Below the pieces are notes generated by a model, which was not told the origin of the DNA, ran no database searches, and worked only from the letters and a program-made list of their open reading frames with translations. A stretch of DNA of 64,000 nucleotides, from the NCBI GenBank assembly GCA_029204225.1, contig CM055094.1, positions 64,996,293-65,060,292 of the forward strand, read 5' to 3'. Both the position numbers and the translations under genes were made by a program. Positions 27,600 to 38,323 of this stretch are shown piece by piece (positions within the stretch are counted from its first letter, which is position 1; each line of letters begins with the position of its first letter). Source of the stretch: Diphasiastrum complanatum (Eukaryota > Streptophyta > Lycopodiopsida > Lycopodiales > Lycopodiaceae).

Positions 27600-27800
27600 T
27601 TGGATACATTCCATAAATAAGGTAAAACGATATACGTTTTGTCATGATTTTGTCTACATTTTGATATGCCCATAATATAGATAACTTTTGATCCCAATCC
27701 CATGAGTTTTATTCAATATCTTGCATAAAATTCCATTAGCACACTTTGTTAATCCATTTGTTTGTAGATTATAGGGTGTAGTCTTTCAATATTTGATCAT
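27600..27800 (-). pseudogene. Gypsy integrase remnant
   Basis: On the minus strand a degraded frame reads KTTPYNLQTNGLTKCANGIL, then CKILNKTHGIGIKSYLYYGH. This corresponds to the gypsy integrase catalytic-core end (TPYHPQxNGxxERxN…), with the catalytic region damaged (TKC in place of VER-type residues). Stops are present on both sides. Confidence 0.75.
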
Positions 27801-27999
27801 GAAGCGTTTAATTAGGAGTCGAAAAAAAATTGTTATCATGATTTGTTGTGAGATTTTTTTTTTCTATAATTTGGAGATTAACTCATAAAAAACCTCGATT
27901 TTGGGCTGAAATAAAGTAATTTCAAAAATGCCAAAGAGAAATTATTTTATTTTAGATCAAAATCCCAAAACTTGACCATATCCTTCTCTTTGGCGTGAT

Positions 28000-28965
28000 T
28001 TTGACATTCTACAAATAAAAATTTTGTGAGTTTTTTCATCCCATGATCCAACAAAATGCTAGCACATGTTCTTTTCATACTAGTACATGATTTTTTATAA
28101 ACAAAAATTGTGGTTTGATACATAGCTAAAAAAATTGACTATTCATCAACTATAAATAGGTCCATCACAAAATGCTTTGTTATCTTTTAAAAATATAGGT
28201 TCATTTTTATCATAGAAAAAAAAACTAGCTTATATATTTTTTATTTCAAGAAAATGAAATTTTCTTAAAACATTTTTACAAAAAAAAAATTATATTTGGA
28301 GCTGATTCGGCTAGCATGTCACCGTGCTAGTCCAGTTTGCTCCCAAAAATATATATTATTATTTGATTTTTCTTAAGCTTAAAAGAAATGAAAAATTTTA
28401 ATATTTATTTTTAATTTTTTTTGTAGGCTAACATGTTGGTGTGCTAGATTTTACAACTCCACAAACATTTCTCCTCATCAAAATAAACCTGTATTTAGAA
28501 GGTGGAAAAGTGTCTTTTGATTGACAAATTAAATGTCTTTGCTAAATGTAGGTTTATTTGTATAGTGAAAATATTGTCATGGAGCTATAAAAACTAGCAT
28601 GTCAATGTGCTAGCTCACAAAATATATATCTAAAAAATAACTAATTATTTTATAAAAAATATTAAAATTTGAATTTCTTTTGTAGGCTAGCAAGTTGACA
28701 TGCTAGCTTTTATAGCTTCATGAACATATTTTCACAAGACAAATCAAACTATATTTAAAGGATAACAAAGCATAGTTTGATGGACCTATTTAATATGGCC
28801 AGTAAGATTTTTAACTATGTACCAATCCACAATTCTTATTTATAGAAAATCATGTAGTGACATAAAAATAGTACCACGCCACGTGTTATCTTTTGTTGAA
28901 TTATGGGTAGAGAAAAACTCACAAAACTTGCAAAAAACATTTACTCACAAAATGCCAAGGGTGCA
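28000..28965. mobile_element. Foldback/TIR element with nested inverted repeats (copy 1)
   Basis: The outer ~220 bp on each side are inverted copies: 28005–28225 pairs with about 28735–28963, including 'ataggtccatca' with 'tgatggaccta' and 'acaaaattgtgg'-type blocks. The terminal repeat (consensus CATTCTGCGAGTAAATTTTT then TTGTGAGTTT) also borders the element at 31258–31702. The interior holds four hairpin modules CTAGCA–8 nt–TGCTAG (about 28304, 28430, 28592 and 28684) and a further inverted pair near 28480–28570. Very AT-rich, no coding frame; size and ends fit a non-autonomous DNA transposon. Confidence 0.7.
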
Positions 28966-28984
28966 TTCCACTTATTTATGGTAA

Positions 28985-29238
28985 CATCACTTCAATTCTT
29001 AACTTGGCAAATAATCCTATTTTTCATGCTAGATCTAAGCATATTGAGGTGGCGTATCACTTCATTTGAGAGAAGGTGCTTGCAAAGGAGGTCAATTTTT
29101 GTCAGATGTCTACTTCATATTGTGTTGCTAATACTTTTACAAAGTTTTTGAACATAGAGCTGTTTTTCAAACTTAGAATATTGCTTGATACCAAGGAGAA
29201 GCCAAACCATAAAGTTGTCAAGTTGAATTTGAGGGAGA
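28985..29238 (+). pseudogene. Copia RNase H C-terminal remnant
   Basis: Begins after the foldback element and reads NNPIFHARSKHIEVAYHF, a stop, then EKVLAKEVNF and VANTFTKFLN. This is the same C-terminal motif as element A (NNPIFHARSKHIEVAHHF). It ends in a purine tract (GAGGGAGAG) next to an LTR start. Confidence 0.88.
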
Positions 29239-29470
29239 GTGTGAAAAGCTAGTCTATGTTGGCAAATATCAACTTGAAGAAAACAAAGGAAAAAATAAAT
29301 AGTTTGATCCCAAGTCAAAGTATGGTGGCCACACATGTGAAAATAGGTGGTTAATGTTGATCAAGCCTATCTTGCATTTGGTAATCATATTTTTCTATAT
29401 CATAAAATTGTGGATAATGCTAAAACTAGTAAATGTAGTCCAATGGGTTTTCGGATTGTTGGAATTTAGA
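29239..29470 (+). mobile_element. Start of a copia 3' LTR
   Basis: TGTGAAAAGCTAGTC follows the polypurine tract. It has a CCACACATGTGA motif at 29329–29340. The right end is not visible, so the end given is nominal. Confidence 0.45.
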
Positions 29471-31152
29471 GCAAAAAACCCTATTCTTGCATTGGAATCT
29501 CTATTGGAGCCTTTGATTTGGTTTGTATGTACCTCATTTTAGTGAAGATTTTGAAAGAGTAGATTGGTCTCTAGAATTTCCTACATTGTCTTATTTGTGT
29601 GAATGAGGATCATGACCTATTTTTTATGCATCATTATGAATGTTATGCTCTCTACTTTTTGACATTATTTTTTGTCCAAGATAGGTCCATCATATTTGAT
29701 TCACTTGAAGAGTTATGTTTTGAAGGGTGGTTATCTAATATTTGGGTGAAAAGGTGAAAATTCAAAGCAACTTTAATAACTAAATATTTTACTCAATTTA
29801 AACGGTGCTACAAGGTTTTCTGAAATAATAAACTTTTAACTCGAAAGGCTAAAGTAAACTATGAAAAAAAAATAGGCTCTGAACGAAAAATAGGTTGTGA
29901 AGGGCTAAGAAGGTGTCAAAATTTAAGCCGAGAGAACCACTAAATATGCACATTTGTGTGTGAAATAGGGATGAAGAAAGATGAAAACTATGCTCTATTT
30001 TATGGTGTTCCATTTATGGTGCTCTATTTTGCGACAAAGCTATGCATTAACATTATATTCTCCATTTCTCTACCCAATACTTTTCTTAAGAATGTGTAAC
30101 GACTCGTATTCATCACAGCAAAAATAATGTTTCTTGTTTCTGCCGCCGTCGCTGAAGCAATAAAATGTTGAGACATTTCTTTGCCTGCAAATCTCAGCCT
30201 TAAAGTTGCACTTTTTTCCCACAAATCGGCTCATTATCTTTGCATCACGGAGGTGGGCATACTTTGAGCCAGCAAAAACACACATCGCACGTTGCCACAG
30301 CCAATCTGAGGCTCTGAGCACATATTTTGACAGGGATTCTAGGCACAGTCCATCATTATACCATTTCAGGCGCAATCCAGCATTATAGCATTCTAGGCAG
30401 TCGTTGACCATTTCAGTACTAGCAGGCACAGATTCCAACAGACGCATTTTACACAATTTTCAGCACGCGCATTGCAGACAGATTCCAGCAGGCTCAAAAA
30501 GATCACATATCCGATAGTTGCTTGCTGACAGGCAAATACACATTTTTTTTCCAGCGATTTCAGATCAACATTGCAATTTGCGTGAGGGCTCATTTGCCAA
30601 GATCAGCAGGGCACGCAGAACATTTGTTTCCGACAGTGGATAATTTCAACTTTCCAACAGTCACTGGTGAGACAACCTATAATACATACTTTCTGGCAGA
30701 CGAAAGGTAACAATTGAAGCGGCAACACGATGTTTTCTAGCTCTTATCTCTGCTGATTTTATGCTTGCTGGGTTTTGATAGTTTGTTTATAAAAAATTTA
30801 TGGGTGTTGTGACACGTTATGTTTCCCATCTGTAAAAGCTTTGCGTTTACCCTCATTGGGTTCTGGTGCAAATCCAGAGAGTCAAGGGCCGACACCAACA
30901 CAAATTTGGCAGCCTTGTACTGCCATTTTTTTTTCCTTTACAGTTTGCTAACCATTTGCAGGGCATTGGCACGTTCAGCTTGTGTTTTGTCACAGCCTTT
31001 TCCTTATATACAGATATTCTGTTGCTATTTTCATAATAACTCGTTAACTTATGCTTTATAGAATAGTACCCAATGAGTTCTAAATACTAATTATAAAAGG
31101 AGCTTGGGAGAATCACATTGTGCCCGGTAAGGAATCACAAGCTTGGCCGGAA
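29471..31152. other. Unassigned stretch
   Basis: No recognised gene. A 128-codon minus-strand frame at 30070–30456 has no known motif and overlaps short 'ttccagcaggc'-type repeats (30370–30500), so I do not call it. Confidence 0.5.
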
Positions 31153-31249
31153 GTTAGCATTCTCCCCCATAAGGAATCACATGCTTTGCAGGGTGACTAT
31201 GCAACATTCTCCCCCATAAGGAATCACATGCTTTGCAGGCTGACTATGC
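31153..31249. repeat. Tandem minisatellite, ~50 bp unit
   Basis: Two nearly identical units 'cattctcccccataaggaat…gctttgcagg.tgactatgca' at 31153–31199 and 31203–31249, preceded by a diverged third (ggtaaggaatcacaagcttgg near 31125). Confidence 0.85.
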
Positions 31250-31257
31250 AATTGTGG

Positions 31258-31702
31258 TTTTAACATTCTGCGAGTAAATTTTTTGTGAGTTTGCGAGTTT
31301 CTTTCTTGCCATGAGTTAATCAAAAGATAGCTATCTTTTTTATGCCACTACTTGAATGTTTATTAGTAAGATAAGCACACCGGCATGCTAAGGTGGTGGG
31401 CTGTCAGGGCAAATTTTTTTTGCCTTGGCAACCTACCACCATAGCAAGCGGGCGTGCTATGGTGGTTTTTTGCTCTGGCAACCTACCACCTTACACATCG
31501 GCGTGCTATGGTGGTGGGCTGCAAACAAAACAAAAAAAAATTTGCCCTAACAACCAACCACCTTAGCACACCGGCGTGCCAAGGCGGTCAGTTGAAAAAA
31601 ACAAAATTTATACCTAGCAACCGACCGCCTTGGCATGCCAAGGCGGTTGGCTGTTGAAAGAAACTCGCAAACTCACAAGAAATTTACTCGCAGAATGCCA
31701 AG
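31258..31702. mobile_element. TIR element with hairpin modules (copy 2)
   Basis: A ~45 bp terminal inverted repeat: left side from about 31263 (AACATTCTGCGAGTAAATTT, then TTGTGAGTTTGCGAGTTTC) pairs with 31655–31702 on the opposite strand. Between are five tandem hairpin modules, e.g. ACCACCATAGCA–8 nt–TGCTATGGTGGT at 31435–31466, with a recurring loop like CACCGGCG. The last is a perfect 24-bp palindrome at 31624–31647 centred on GGCATGCC. No coding frame. The terminal repeat relates it to 28000–28965, and the interior has the same design with a different stem sequence. Confidence 0.75.
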
Positions 31703-31839
31703 CTCCCACAAGTGTCATCTGCCAGGCTCCTTCCATTGGGTAATGGATATAGTTGGGCTCTTTTCACATGACCTTTGTGAAACATAATTTGCATCCAAAA
31801 ACAAAATCTGCTTGTGAATCTTACATTCAATTTTTTGCC

Positions 31840-31923
31840 GGTCTGCTCTTAAAAATCTTATATGATTATAGAAACATGCCTATAAAAAAAAATTGAATTT
31901 TGAGGTCTATAAAGATAGATACA
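31840..31923. repeat. Left part of a split tandem-repeat unit
   Basis: Text such as 'gaaacatgcctataaaaa' and 'agatagata' matches units at 36047–36110 and 36233–36275 on the far side of the minus-strand copia element, so that element sits inside this repeat. Confidence 0.7.
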
Positions 31924-32252
31924 TGTGAAAAAATTCAGATCGTTTAAGATCCAATCCCATAACCTGATCTGTGGTTGAAATAGATCAACTCTACCAATCT
32001 TGCCAATGTGGAAAAATCAACATCTACTCCACAAAAGAGATGCAAACTCAATAAGAACCTGATCAAACATCAAACATAAGATATGATGAAGTTGTTGTCT
32101 ATACAAAAACAGTAAGCTACTGTATTTCACACATGTGGATTTGAAAATAGCATAAAATAAGCATTCTACACACAAGATTGCAAGATATCACAAATATAGT
32201 GTACCAATGGATAGATGAATCCATGAGAACTCATGTATAAGCATGAAGTGAG

Positions 32253-32328
<76 letters not shown>
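31924..32328 (-). mobile_element. Truncated 3' LTR of the minus-strand copia element, with (AG)n
   Basis: 31924–32250 matches 35310–35640 and 7782–8100 (LTR 3' portion on the minus strand). The AG-rich part of this LTR family has expanded here into (AG)36 at 32257–32328. The other end of the LTR and the polypurine tract are lost, and RNase H follows directly at 32335. Confidence 0.85.
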
Positions 32329-32331
<3 letters not shown>

Positions 32332-32334
32332 TTT

Positions 32335-32530
32335 CTATTCACAAGAGTAAGTGCTTTGTACTCGATCTCACTAGATGACAACGAGATAGTGGCTTGTTTC
32401 TTTGACATCCATGATATAGCTCCATCACTTATGAAAATACAATGAGCACCAATGGATTTCCTATCTATTTTATCTCCAACAAAGTCCTAATCTGAAAATC
32501 TCACTCAACAAAGGTATCTTCACAATGTTC
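32335..32530 (-). pseudogene. Copia RNase H remnant, minus strand
   Basis: Minus-strand sequence reads DFVGDKIDRKSIGAHCIFIS in shifted frames, then SWMSKKQATISLSSSEIEYK, the RNase H core. It runs straight into the (AG)n tract. Orientation and position fit the 3' end of the same element as the gag at 34778. Confidence 0.85.
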
Positions 32531-32552
32531 TTAACAGATACAATCTAACGAA

Positions 32553-33418
32553 TTGCAAATTAGCTCACTCACCGATGGATCCAAGCCTGCATTTGTCAAA
32601 GGACCAATGTCTCAAGACCAAGCAGGAAGAGGAGCAGATGAGAGAGTATCCTTATCGATCGATACTTGGATCTCTCATGTACGCAATGGTCTGTACAAGA
32701 CCAAATATCTCTTTTGCAGTAAGCTCACTCAGCCAATATATGGCTATTCTTGGCATTACCCATTGGAAGGCTCTCATAAGAGTCATGAAATATATTCGAG
32801 CTACCATGGACCAATGCATCTGCTATGGAGATGTCAGCAACGACAATCTTCATCAGCTCAGTGGATATTCTGATGCAAACTAGAGAGGAGATGTAGACAA
32901 TCGTAAGTCCACATCTAGATTTACATTCTTCTTCAACATTGGTCCTATCTCATGGAACAGTCGTAAGCAAACCTCTATCGCACTTTCTTCTACAGAAGCA
33001 GAATACATTGCTGCTTTTCAATCTATTAAGGAAGAGTTTTGGTTGAGAAATTTACTATAAGACATTAATCTGTATCAATACAAACCTACAATTTTATTCT
33101 GTGATAATAAGAGTGCTATTGTTTATCGGCCAACCCTAGAAGATTTGGGTTCCACCTCTTACATGATAATAGGAGGCCTCTTTATTAAGAAACATAACTT
33201 AAGTTGAGAAAGTCCAAGTCACTAGCTCCCACATGGCTAGGAGTAAGCACATTGAAATCAGATATCACTACATCAGGAGCAAAGTTCTCAACTTTACGTA
33301 CTGTAGAACACTAGACATGGTTGCAAATATATTCACGAAAGCATTAAGTGTTAATGCACACAACAAATTTTGTGCATTGCTCAGTTTGAAGATCAAGGCA
33401 TTCACGGATCAAGATTAA
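32553..33418 (+). pseudogene. Plus-strand copia RT C-terminus and RNase H fragment
   Basis: Opposite in orientation to its surroundings. Open from 32575: YRSILGSLMYAMVCTRPNIS, FAVSSLSQYMAILGITHWKA, with a stop at 32881. The following in-frame sequence is DVDNRKSTSRFTFFF, then KQTSIALSSTEAEYIAAF. About 100 bp of foreign sequence (33132–33231) splits the RNase H 'CDNKSAIVY…' from 'RSKHIEIRYHYIRSKV'. It ends AFTDQD and stop, then the polypurine tract. It was inserted into, or recombined with, the minus-strand element. Confidence 0.88.
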
Positions 33419-33437
33419 GGGGGGGTGTTGGAACTTG
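33419..33437 (+). other. Polypurine tract and first bases of a copia LTR
   Basis: AAGGGGGGG followed by TGTTGGAACTTG. After about 10–12 bp the sequence turns into minus-strand integrase, so the LTR is cut almost at its first base. Confidence 0.75.
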
Positions 33438-33830
33438 ATCCCAAAATGGTTTTGGAAAATTAGCACCTAACCTCATGGCTTTGGCACTTTCACATAAAGT
33501 CCTATTCTTCCTCTCGGCCACTCCATTTTGTTGTGGTGTCCTTGGAGTTGTGTCCTCCCTCTTGATCCCATGCTTATCACAAAAAGTCTTAAACTTGGTA
33601 GATATGTACTCTCCACCATTGTCACTCCTCAAGCCCTTTATCCTTGTGGAAAATTGGTTATCCCTTGCATTCTTGAACTTCACAAAAGCATCATACACTT
33701 CATCTTTGCTCTTTAGTAGATAGATCCAACAAAATCTACTAAAATTATCAATGAAAGTTACATACATCTTAGCTCCACTATTGCTAATTGTAATTATTTT
33801 CCATGAATATCCGAATGTACAAAGAAGTGA
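33436..33830 (-). pseudogene. Copia integrase fragment, minus strand
   Basis: Minus strand: HSDIHG (first catalytic Asp), frame change, MYVTFIDNFSRFCWIYLLKS, LRSDNGGEYISTKF (second Asp) and NGVAERKNRTLCESAKAMRL (Glu), then PKPFWD. It breaks at about 33437 against the plus-strand polypurine tract/LTR start. The HHCC pre-domain is missing, deleted between protease and this part. Confidence 0.9.
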
Positions 33831-34115
33831 AAGACTCCTTGTGAAAAGTCATGTGTGAGCTTGCACCACTATCAATCCACCATAGATCTATATCTCCACC
33901 ATTAGCAAGCATACATGAAGACATCACAAAAGCATCATCATTTAAGTTTTGAACATCCAAACCATCTTCATCATGAGTAAGATTACCTTTCTTGTCTCCT
34001 TGATCTCTCTTCTTCTTGTAGCACTCACTTGCAAAGTGTCCTTTGATGCCACAATAGAAGCATTTTAGGTTTGACCTATCTTTCTTTTTGCCATTTGAAG
34101 AAGCTTCTCCTTGAT
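33831..34115 (-). pseudogene. Copia zinc knuckle and protease, minus strand
   Basis: Continues gag after a one-base frame change at about 34115: KDRSNLKCFYCGIKGHFASE with a full CCHC knuckle, an acidic linker, then LWWIDSGASSHMTF, the aspartic protease site. Deleted sequence follows before the integrase. Confidence 0.88.
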
Positions 34116-34778
34116 TTATGAAGATCCTCCTCTTGTTTGAAGCCTATATTCTTCATTGATCAAGATCTCTTGAAGATCCATCAAACTTGGAAAAGTTCTT
34201 TGAATGGCTAGACTTTGTACAATGTTAACATGAGCATCCAACAAACCATTAAGAATAGCTTGAACAAGCTCTCCTTCCTTAATGCTCTCCTCAATGTAAG
34301 ATAACTCATTATTCAAAGCCTTCACTCTCAAAACAAAAATCTTTGGACTCTCTTCATTATTTTGAAAACTTTGAAAGATTTGTCTTCTAAGAGTCAACAC
34401 TCTAGAAGTAGAATTGGATTCATAAAGCTTTTTCAAAGCTTCCCAAGCCTCACTTGATGAAGTACACTTACCAACTTCTTTGAGAAGTTCATTGGTAACA
34501 TTCATCTTTATCATGTGTAGAGCTCTTTTAACTCTCTTGTCATACCTCAATTGTTCTTGTTGTGTTGATGGCCTCTCCTCCAAACCTACAACAATATCCA
34601 AAACATCATTCATCTCAAGAAGTGATTCCATCCTCACTTTCCACAATGAATAGTTGCTTGAGATAAGCCTATCATTGTCTTCCAACATGTATCCACTTGA
34701 TGTAGCCACGTTGCAATGACTTGATCCTTCTCTTTCAACCCGTTCCAATGCACAAAGCACTCTTTTGATATACAACAA
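34116..34778 (-). pseudogene. Copia gag, minus strand
   Basis: 220 codons from 34778. UBN2-type gag (SLWKVRMESLLEMNDVLDIV, RALHMIKMNVTNELLKEV, SEAWEALKKLYES), with the typical LRRQIFQSF and ILNGLLDAHVNIVQSLA parts. The ATG used is nominal, and the true start may lie upstream near YMLEDNDRLISSNYSLW. Intact until the stop at 34116, which comes from a small indel before the zinc knuckle. Confidence 0.88.
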
Positions 34779-34944
34779 ATATTTTCAAAAAGAAATCACA
34801 AAGATATGGAACCTCTCAATTATCTTCTAGCACTTATATCTAGCAAATCAACACATAGAATGTAGAGATCTTGATCAACCTATGATCTATCCTCAATCTA
34901 ATGACTCTTACCACTTCCTAAGATTGAAACACACTCTAATGAAG

Positions 34945-35915
34945 TTCAGTAATCTCACAAAATAGAGATCCAGTCAAAATTAGGGTTTTGACAAAATCAC
35001 AAAAAAATGATTATTCTAAATTCTACATGCAATTGTCAATAATTTGATATGAAATCTTGTAGCCTCAAGTGAGACCTTCCTAATGCATCCAAAATTGGCT
35101 ATTTTCAATAAGTGTGGTGTGAAGTCGGAATTCCTCAAGTTCAACGACCTAAAATGAGTTTTGATCTACAAAAGATCCAATATACATATGCAAGAAACTC
35201 GATTTTTGAGTAGAATTCAATCTAGCATGCTCTAGCATTGGTATCTTCTCCAAATCCTTGATAGATGTGCTTGATCCTTTTAAAATCTGCAACACAAGCT
35301 CTGATACCATGTGAAGAAATTCAAATCATTTAAGATCCAATTCCATAAATTGATCTTTGGTTAGAAATAGATCAACTCTACCAATCTTGCCAATGTGAAA
35401 AAATCAACATCTACTCAATGAAAGAGATGCAAACTCAATAAGAATCTGATCAAACATCAAACATAAGATATGATGAAGTTGTATTCCGTATAGAAACAGC
35501 AAGCTACTGTATTTTACACGTGTGGATCTGAAAATAGCATAAAATAAATATTCTATATACAAGATTGCAAGATATTACAAATATAGTGCACCAATGGATA
35601 GATGAACCCAAGAGAACTCATGTATAAGCATTTCCCACGAGTGTACAGCTGTATATAACAAATCCATGACTCATTAATGAGTTTGGTTTCCCTCCATAAC
35701 AAAAATCCTAGCATTAATGCAGACTAGATTCAAATGTCTCCACATTCAAATTGAATCTTCTAAAACTCTTGTACTACACCATTCCACACTATCAAAAAGT
35801 ATTTATGTAAATGCTTTTAGACTAATATTCAAACTCTAAGTCTAATATGAAAATTGACCTCAATTGCCAAATATACAAATATGATCAAAATAGCAAAACT
35901 AGTTGAAATTTCTCA
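34945..35915 (-). mobile_element. 5' LTR, primer-binding site and leader of the minus-strand copia element
   Basis: LTR 35310–35915 (606 bp) read on the minus strand, ending TTCACA; primer-binding site TGGTATCAGAGC-type at 35298–35309; leader to about 34945 before gag. Near-identical in layout to 7418–8341. The truncated partner LTR is at 31924–32328, so the element spans 31924–35915. Confidence 0.88.
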
Positions 35916-36330
35916 TAATACGTGCATCCAAAGTTACCCATTTAAGTGCTGATAAAAATCACCAAGGCTTGGAAGTATCATATTTGAGTGTATAACACCA
36001 TGATTTAAATAATATTTTTTTGGGTTGTCTACTTTGAAAACTACTATATGACTATAGAAACATGTTTGTCAATTTTTTTTCAATTTGGAGTTGTGTAGAG
36101 ATAGATATGTACATCTGAAGTTACCCATGTTAAGTGCTGAAAAGTGTTGAAAATTATTGAATTGCAGCTTTCTTGGAGGTGTTTTTTACAACCTTTTCTT
36201 TGGCTACGTACTTTCAAAATCATTTTTGACCATAGAAACATATCTATAAAAGAAATTATATTCGGAGATATATATGTGCACCTAAAGTTACCCATGTGAA
36301 GTGTTGAAAAGTGTTGAAAATTGAAATCTT
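35916..36330. repeat. Tandem repeat, 167–187 bp period
   Basis: The phrase 'aagttaccca' recurs at 35931, 36118 and 36285, each with shared flanks (agtgctgaaaagtgttgaaa; ccatagaaacat). The left end of this array is at 31840–31923, separated by the copia insertion. Confidence 0.75.
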
Positions 36331-36584
36331 TGGGGAGTAAATTGCCATCAATTAAGAGAGAAAGAATTAAATCAGGAATCAAGTCTAGTTCCACATACAG
36401 TTGAAAGATTTAAATTTCAATCATTTGATGGCATGTTATGTCTCGTCAAGTGACCAAGGATTTTATGTGCACTTTTATGCGCAAGCGCACAAAAGTGTCT
36501 TGAAAACAATTCCAGTTTCAAGAAATGATACAAAGTATGCAACAATAAATCATGGAAAAACCGTAGAGGAGGGTACATGAACCA
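36331..36584. other. Unassigned spacer
   Basis: No feature seen. Confidence 0.4.
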
Positions 36585-38323
36585 GTTAGAAATCAATTTC
36601 ATTATTATAAGCTTCAAATGTGATACTGTAATAAATGTACAACTGGTAAGTTTACTATTTTCAGTAGTGATCGTGACGTGACCCACTATCGTCATATCAG
36701 TCGGACTGGTCCCGTAGCCGGCTACTTGGGTTAGCCGAGTAGCCACATGTAGGAAAAATTAGCCTATACAATATATTTTTTATGGTTTATGCTATACTCA
36801 GGGGCATGTCCTGGGTTTGTCAGTATTTTAGTCCATGTTGGGCCTATTAGTTAGACAAGTGCCTATTTCAGTGTGTTGACACTTGTCAAGCCCATGCATG
36901 TTGGCGCTTTTACTATATGTACAGTTTTCTCTTTGTAATCTATAACTTTTGTTGTCCCATCTTTGAGAGCTTGTGAGGAGTGGCTATGGTGATTGATTGA
37001 TGTGATCTGCATACTGCACTAGATCCTAATGTAATTTTAACTTGGTAAATTAGGTTCACATGGACTTGGAGCGCTCATTAAATCGATGGTTGATCTTGGA
37101 TGATGTATGGCGACATCTATTTGATATGCTTAGACGTGAGGGCATCTTGGTTATAGGTGCAGGCCATGGTTGAGGACCTGATTTGGTGACCAATGGTATA
37201 GTAGTGGATCTATAGGTGACAAGTGTTGGTATGACATGATACCACTTATGGGCAGGCCTTGGTCATTTATTTGACACTTTATAATTCGTGTTGGTTTGCA
37301 TGAGTGTGTGTGGGCTTGTATATTACCTTGTCATGGGAGTCTAGATTTGAGTTGTATGTGTTTATGCATTTGCTACGTCAGAAACAAAGTCTCAGTGACC
37401 TGTCGTTATGTCTACTAGTTGTCTATCTAGTGAGGGTACAATCTTATGGTGGCAGTAAGATTTCCTCAGGTTGAGCGTCAGTCGCTCATTTATGTCAGCT
37501 TTACAGGTCTGTGATTGTAAGTGTCTGATAGGATGTCAACCTAGCTAGATGGAGGATGTAAGTCTCATAGTGGGAGTGAGATTTCCTTAGTTTGAGCCAT
37601 GTCGCTCATGTGGTCCACTTGTGTCTTGTGTGCAAGTTGGATGGAGACAAGTCAGTTGGTCGAGAGTGTGGTAGACTCTCTGTTCACGACTCTCTGTGTG
37701 AACATCGTGTGCACATGATACTTTGTGAGTCAAACCTGGTGGTTTGTTGGTGTGCTTGAGTGTGAGTCAAAAGGAGTAGGACATGCATAACATCTTTGGA
37801 TACTCCATATGTTGTTACAATTTGTATTTCTTTACCCCTATCACATTTGAGCTTAAGGGAGAGGGTTAAAAATCATGTTCAATTTGATTCAGTTGTATAA
37901 GCTTCAAATGTGATATTGTAACTATTGTACAATTAATTAGATGCGGCTATATTTGCTAATGATTGGGATGTGACCCGTTATGGATATATAGATCGGGCAC
38001 TAATCCCGTAGCCGGCTACTTAAATTAGCCGAGTAGCCACACATAGAAGAAATTGGCTTGTACAGAGTTATTTACAGTACTGGCTATACTCGGGGGCATG
38101 TCTCGAGTTTGTCGGTCGAATTTGGCCGTATTGGGCCCGATGTTAGTTTGGCCAATCTTAGCACACCTATCATTTTAAGAAGTTTGTGAATGCTTTATAT
38201 GTACAGTTTCTTTGGTAATATAAGAAATTTTTGTTGTGCCATTTTTAAGAGCTTGTGAGGTGTGGCTATGGTGATTGATTAATGTGTTTTGCATATTACA
38301 CTAGATCTTATCAAAATTTTAAC
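36585..38323 (+). mobile_element. Small non-coding LTR element (TRIM/LARD-like)
   Basis: Two direct repeats of nearly equal length, 36585–37041 (457 bp) and 37865–38323 (459 bp), both running from GTTA(g/a)AAATCA to ATTTTAAC. They share long blocks, e.g. 'cccgtagccggctactt' and 'gagcttgtgagg.gtggctat'. A purine tract (AAGGGAGAGGG) directly precedes the second copy, as for a 3' LTR. The 823 bp interior has no coding frame but has two diverged copies of 'gtgagatttcct(c/t)ag.ttgag' with 'gtcgctcat'. I found no clean target duplication or standard primer-binding site. Confidence 0.75.

Noticed and set aside
30070-30456. 128-codon minus-strand open frame
   Set aside because: No domain, short degenerate repeats inside it, and no splice or transcript signals. 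Length alone is not enough in a 64 kb window.
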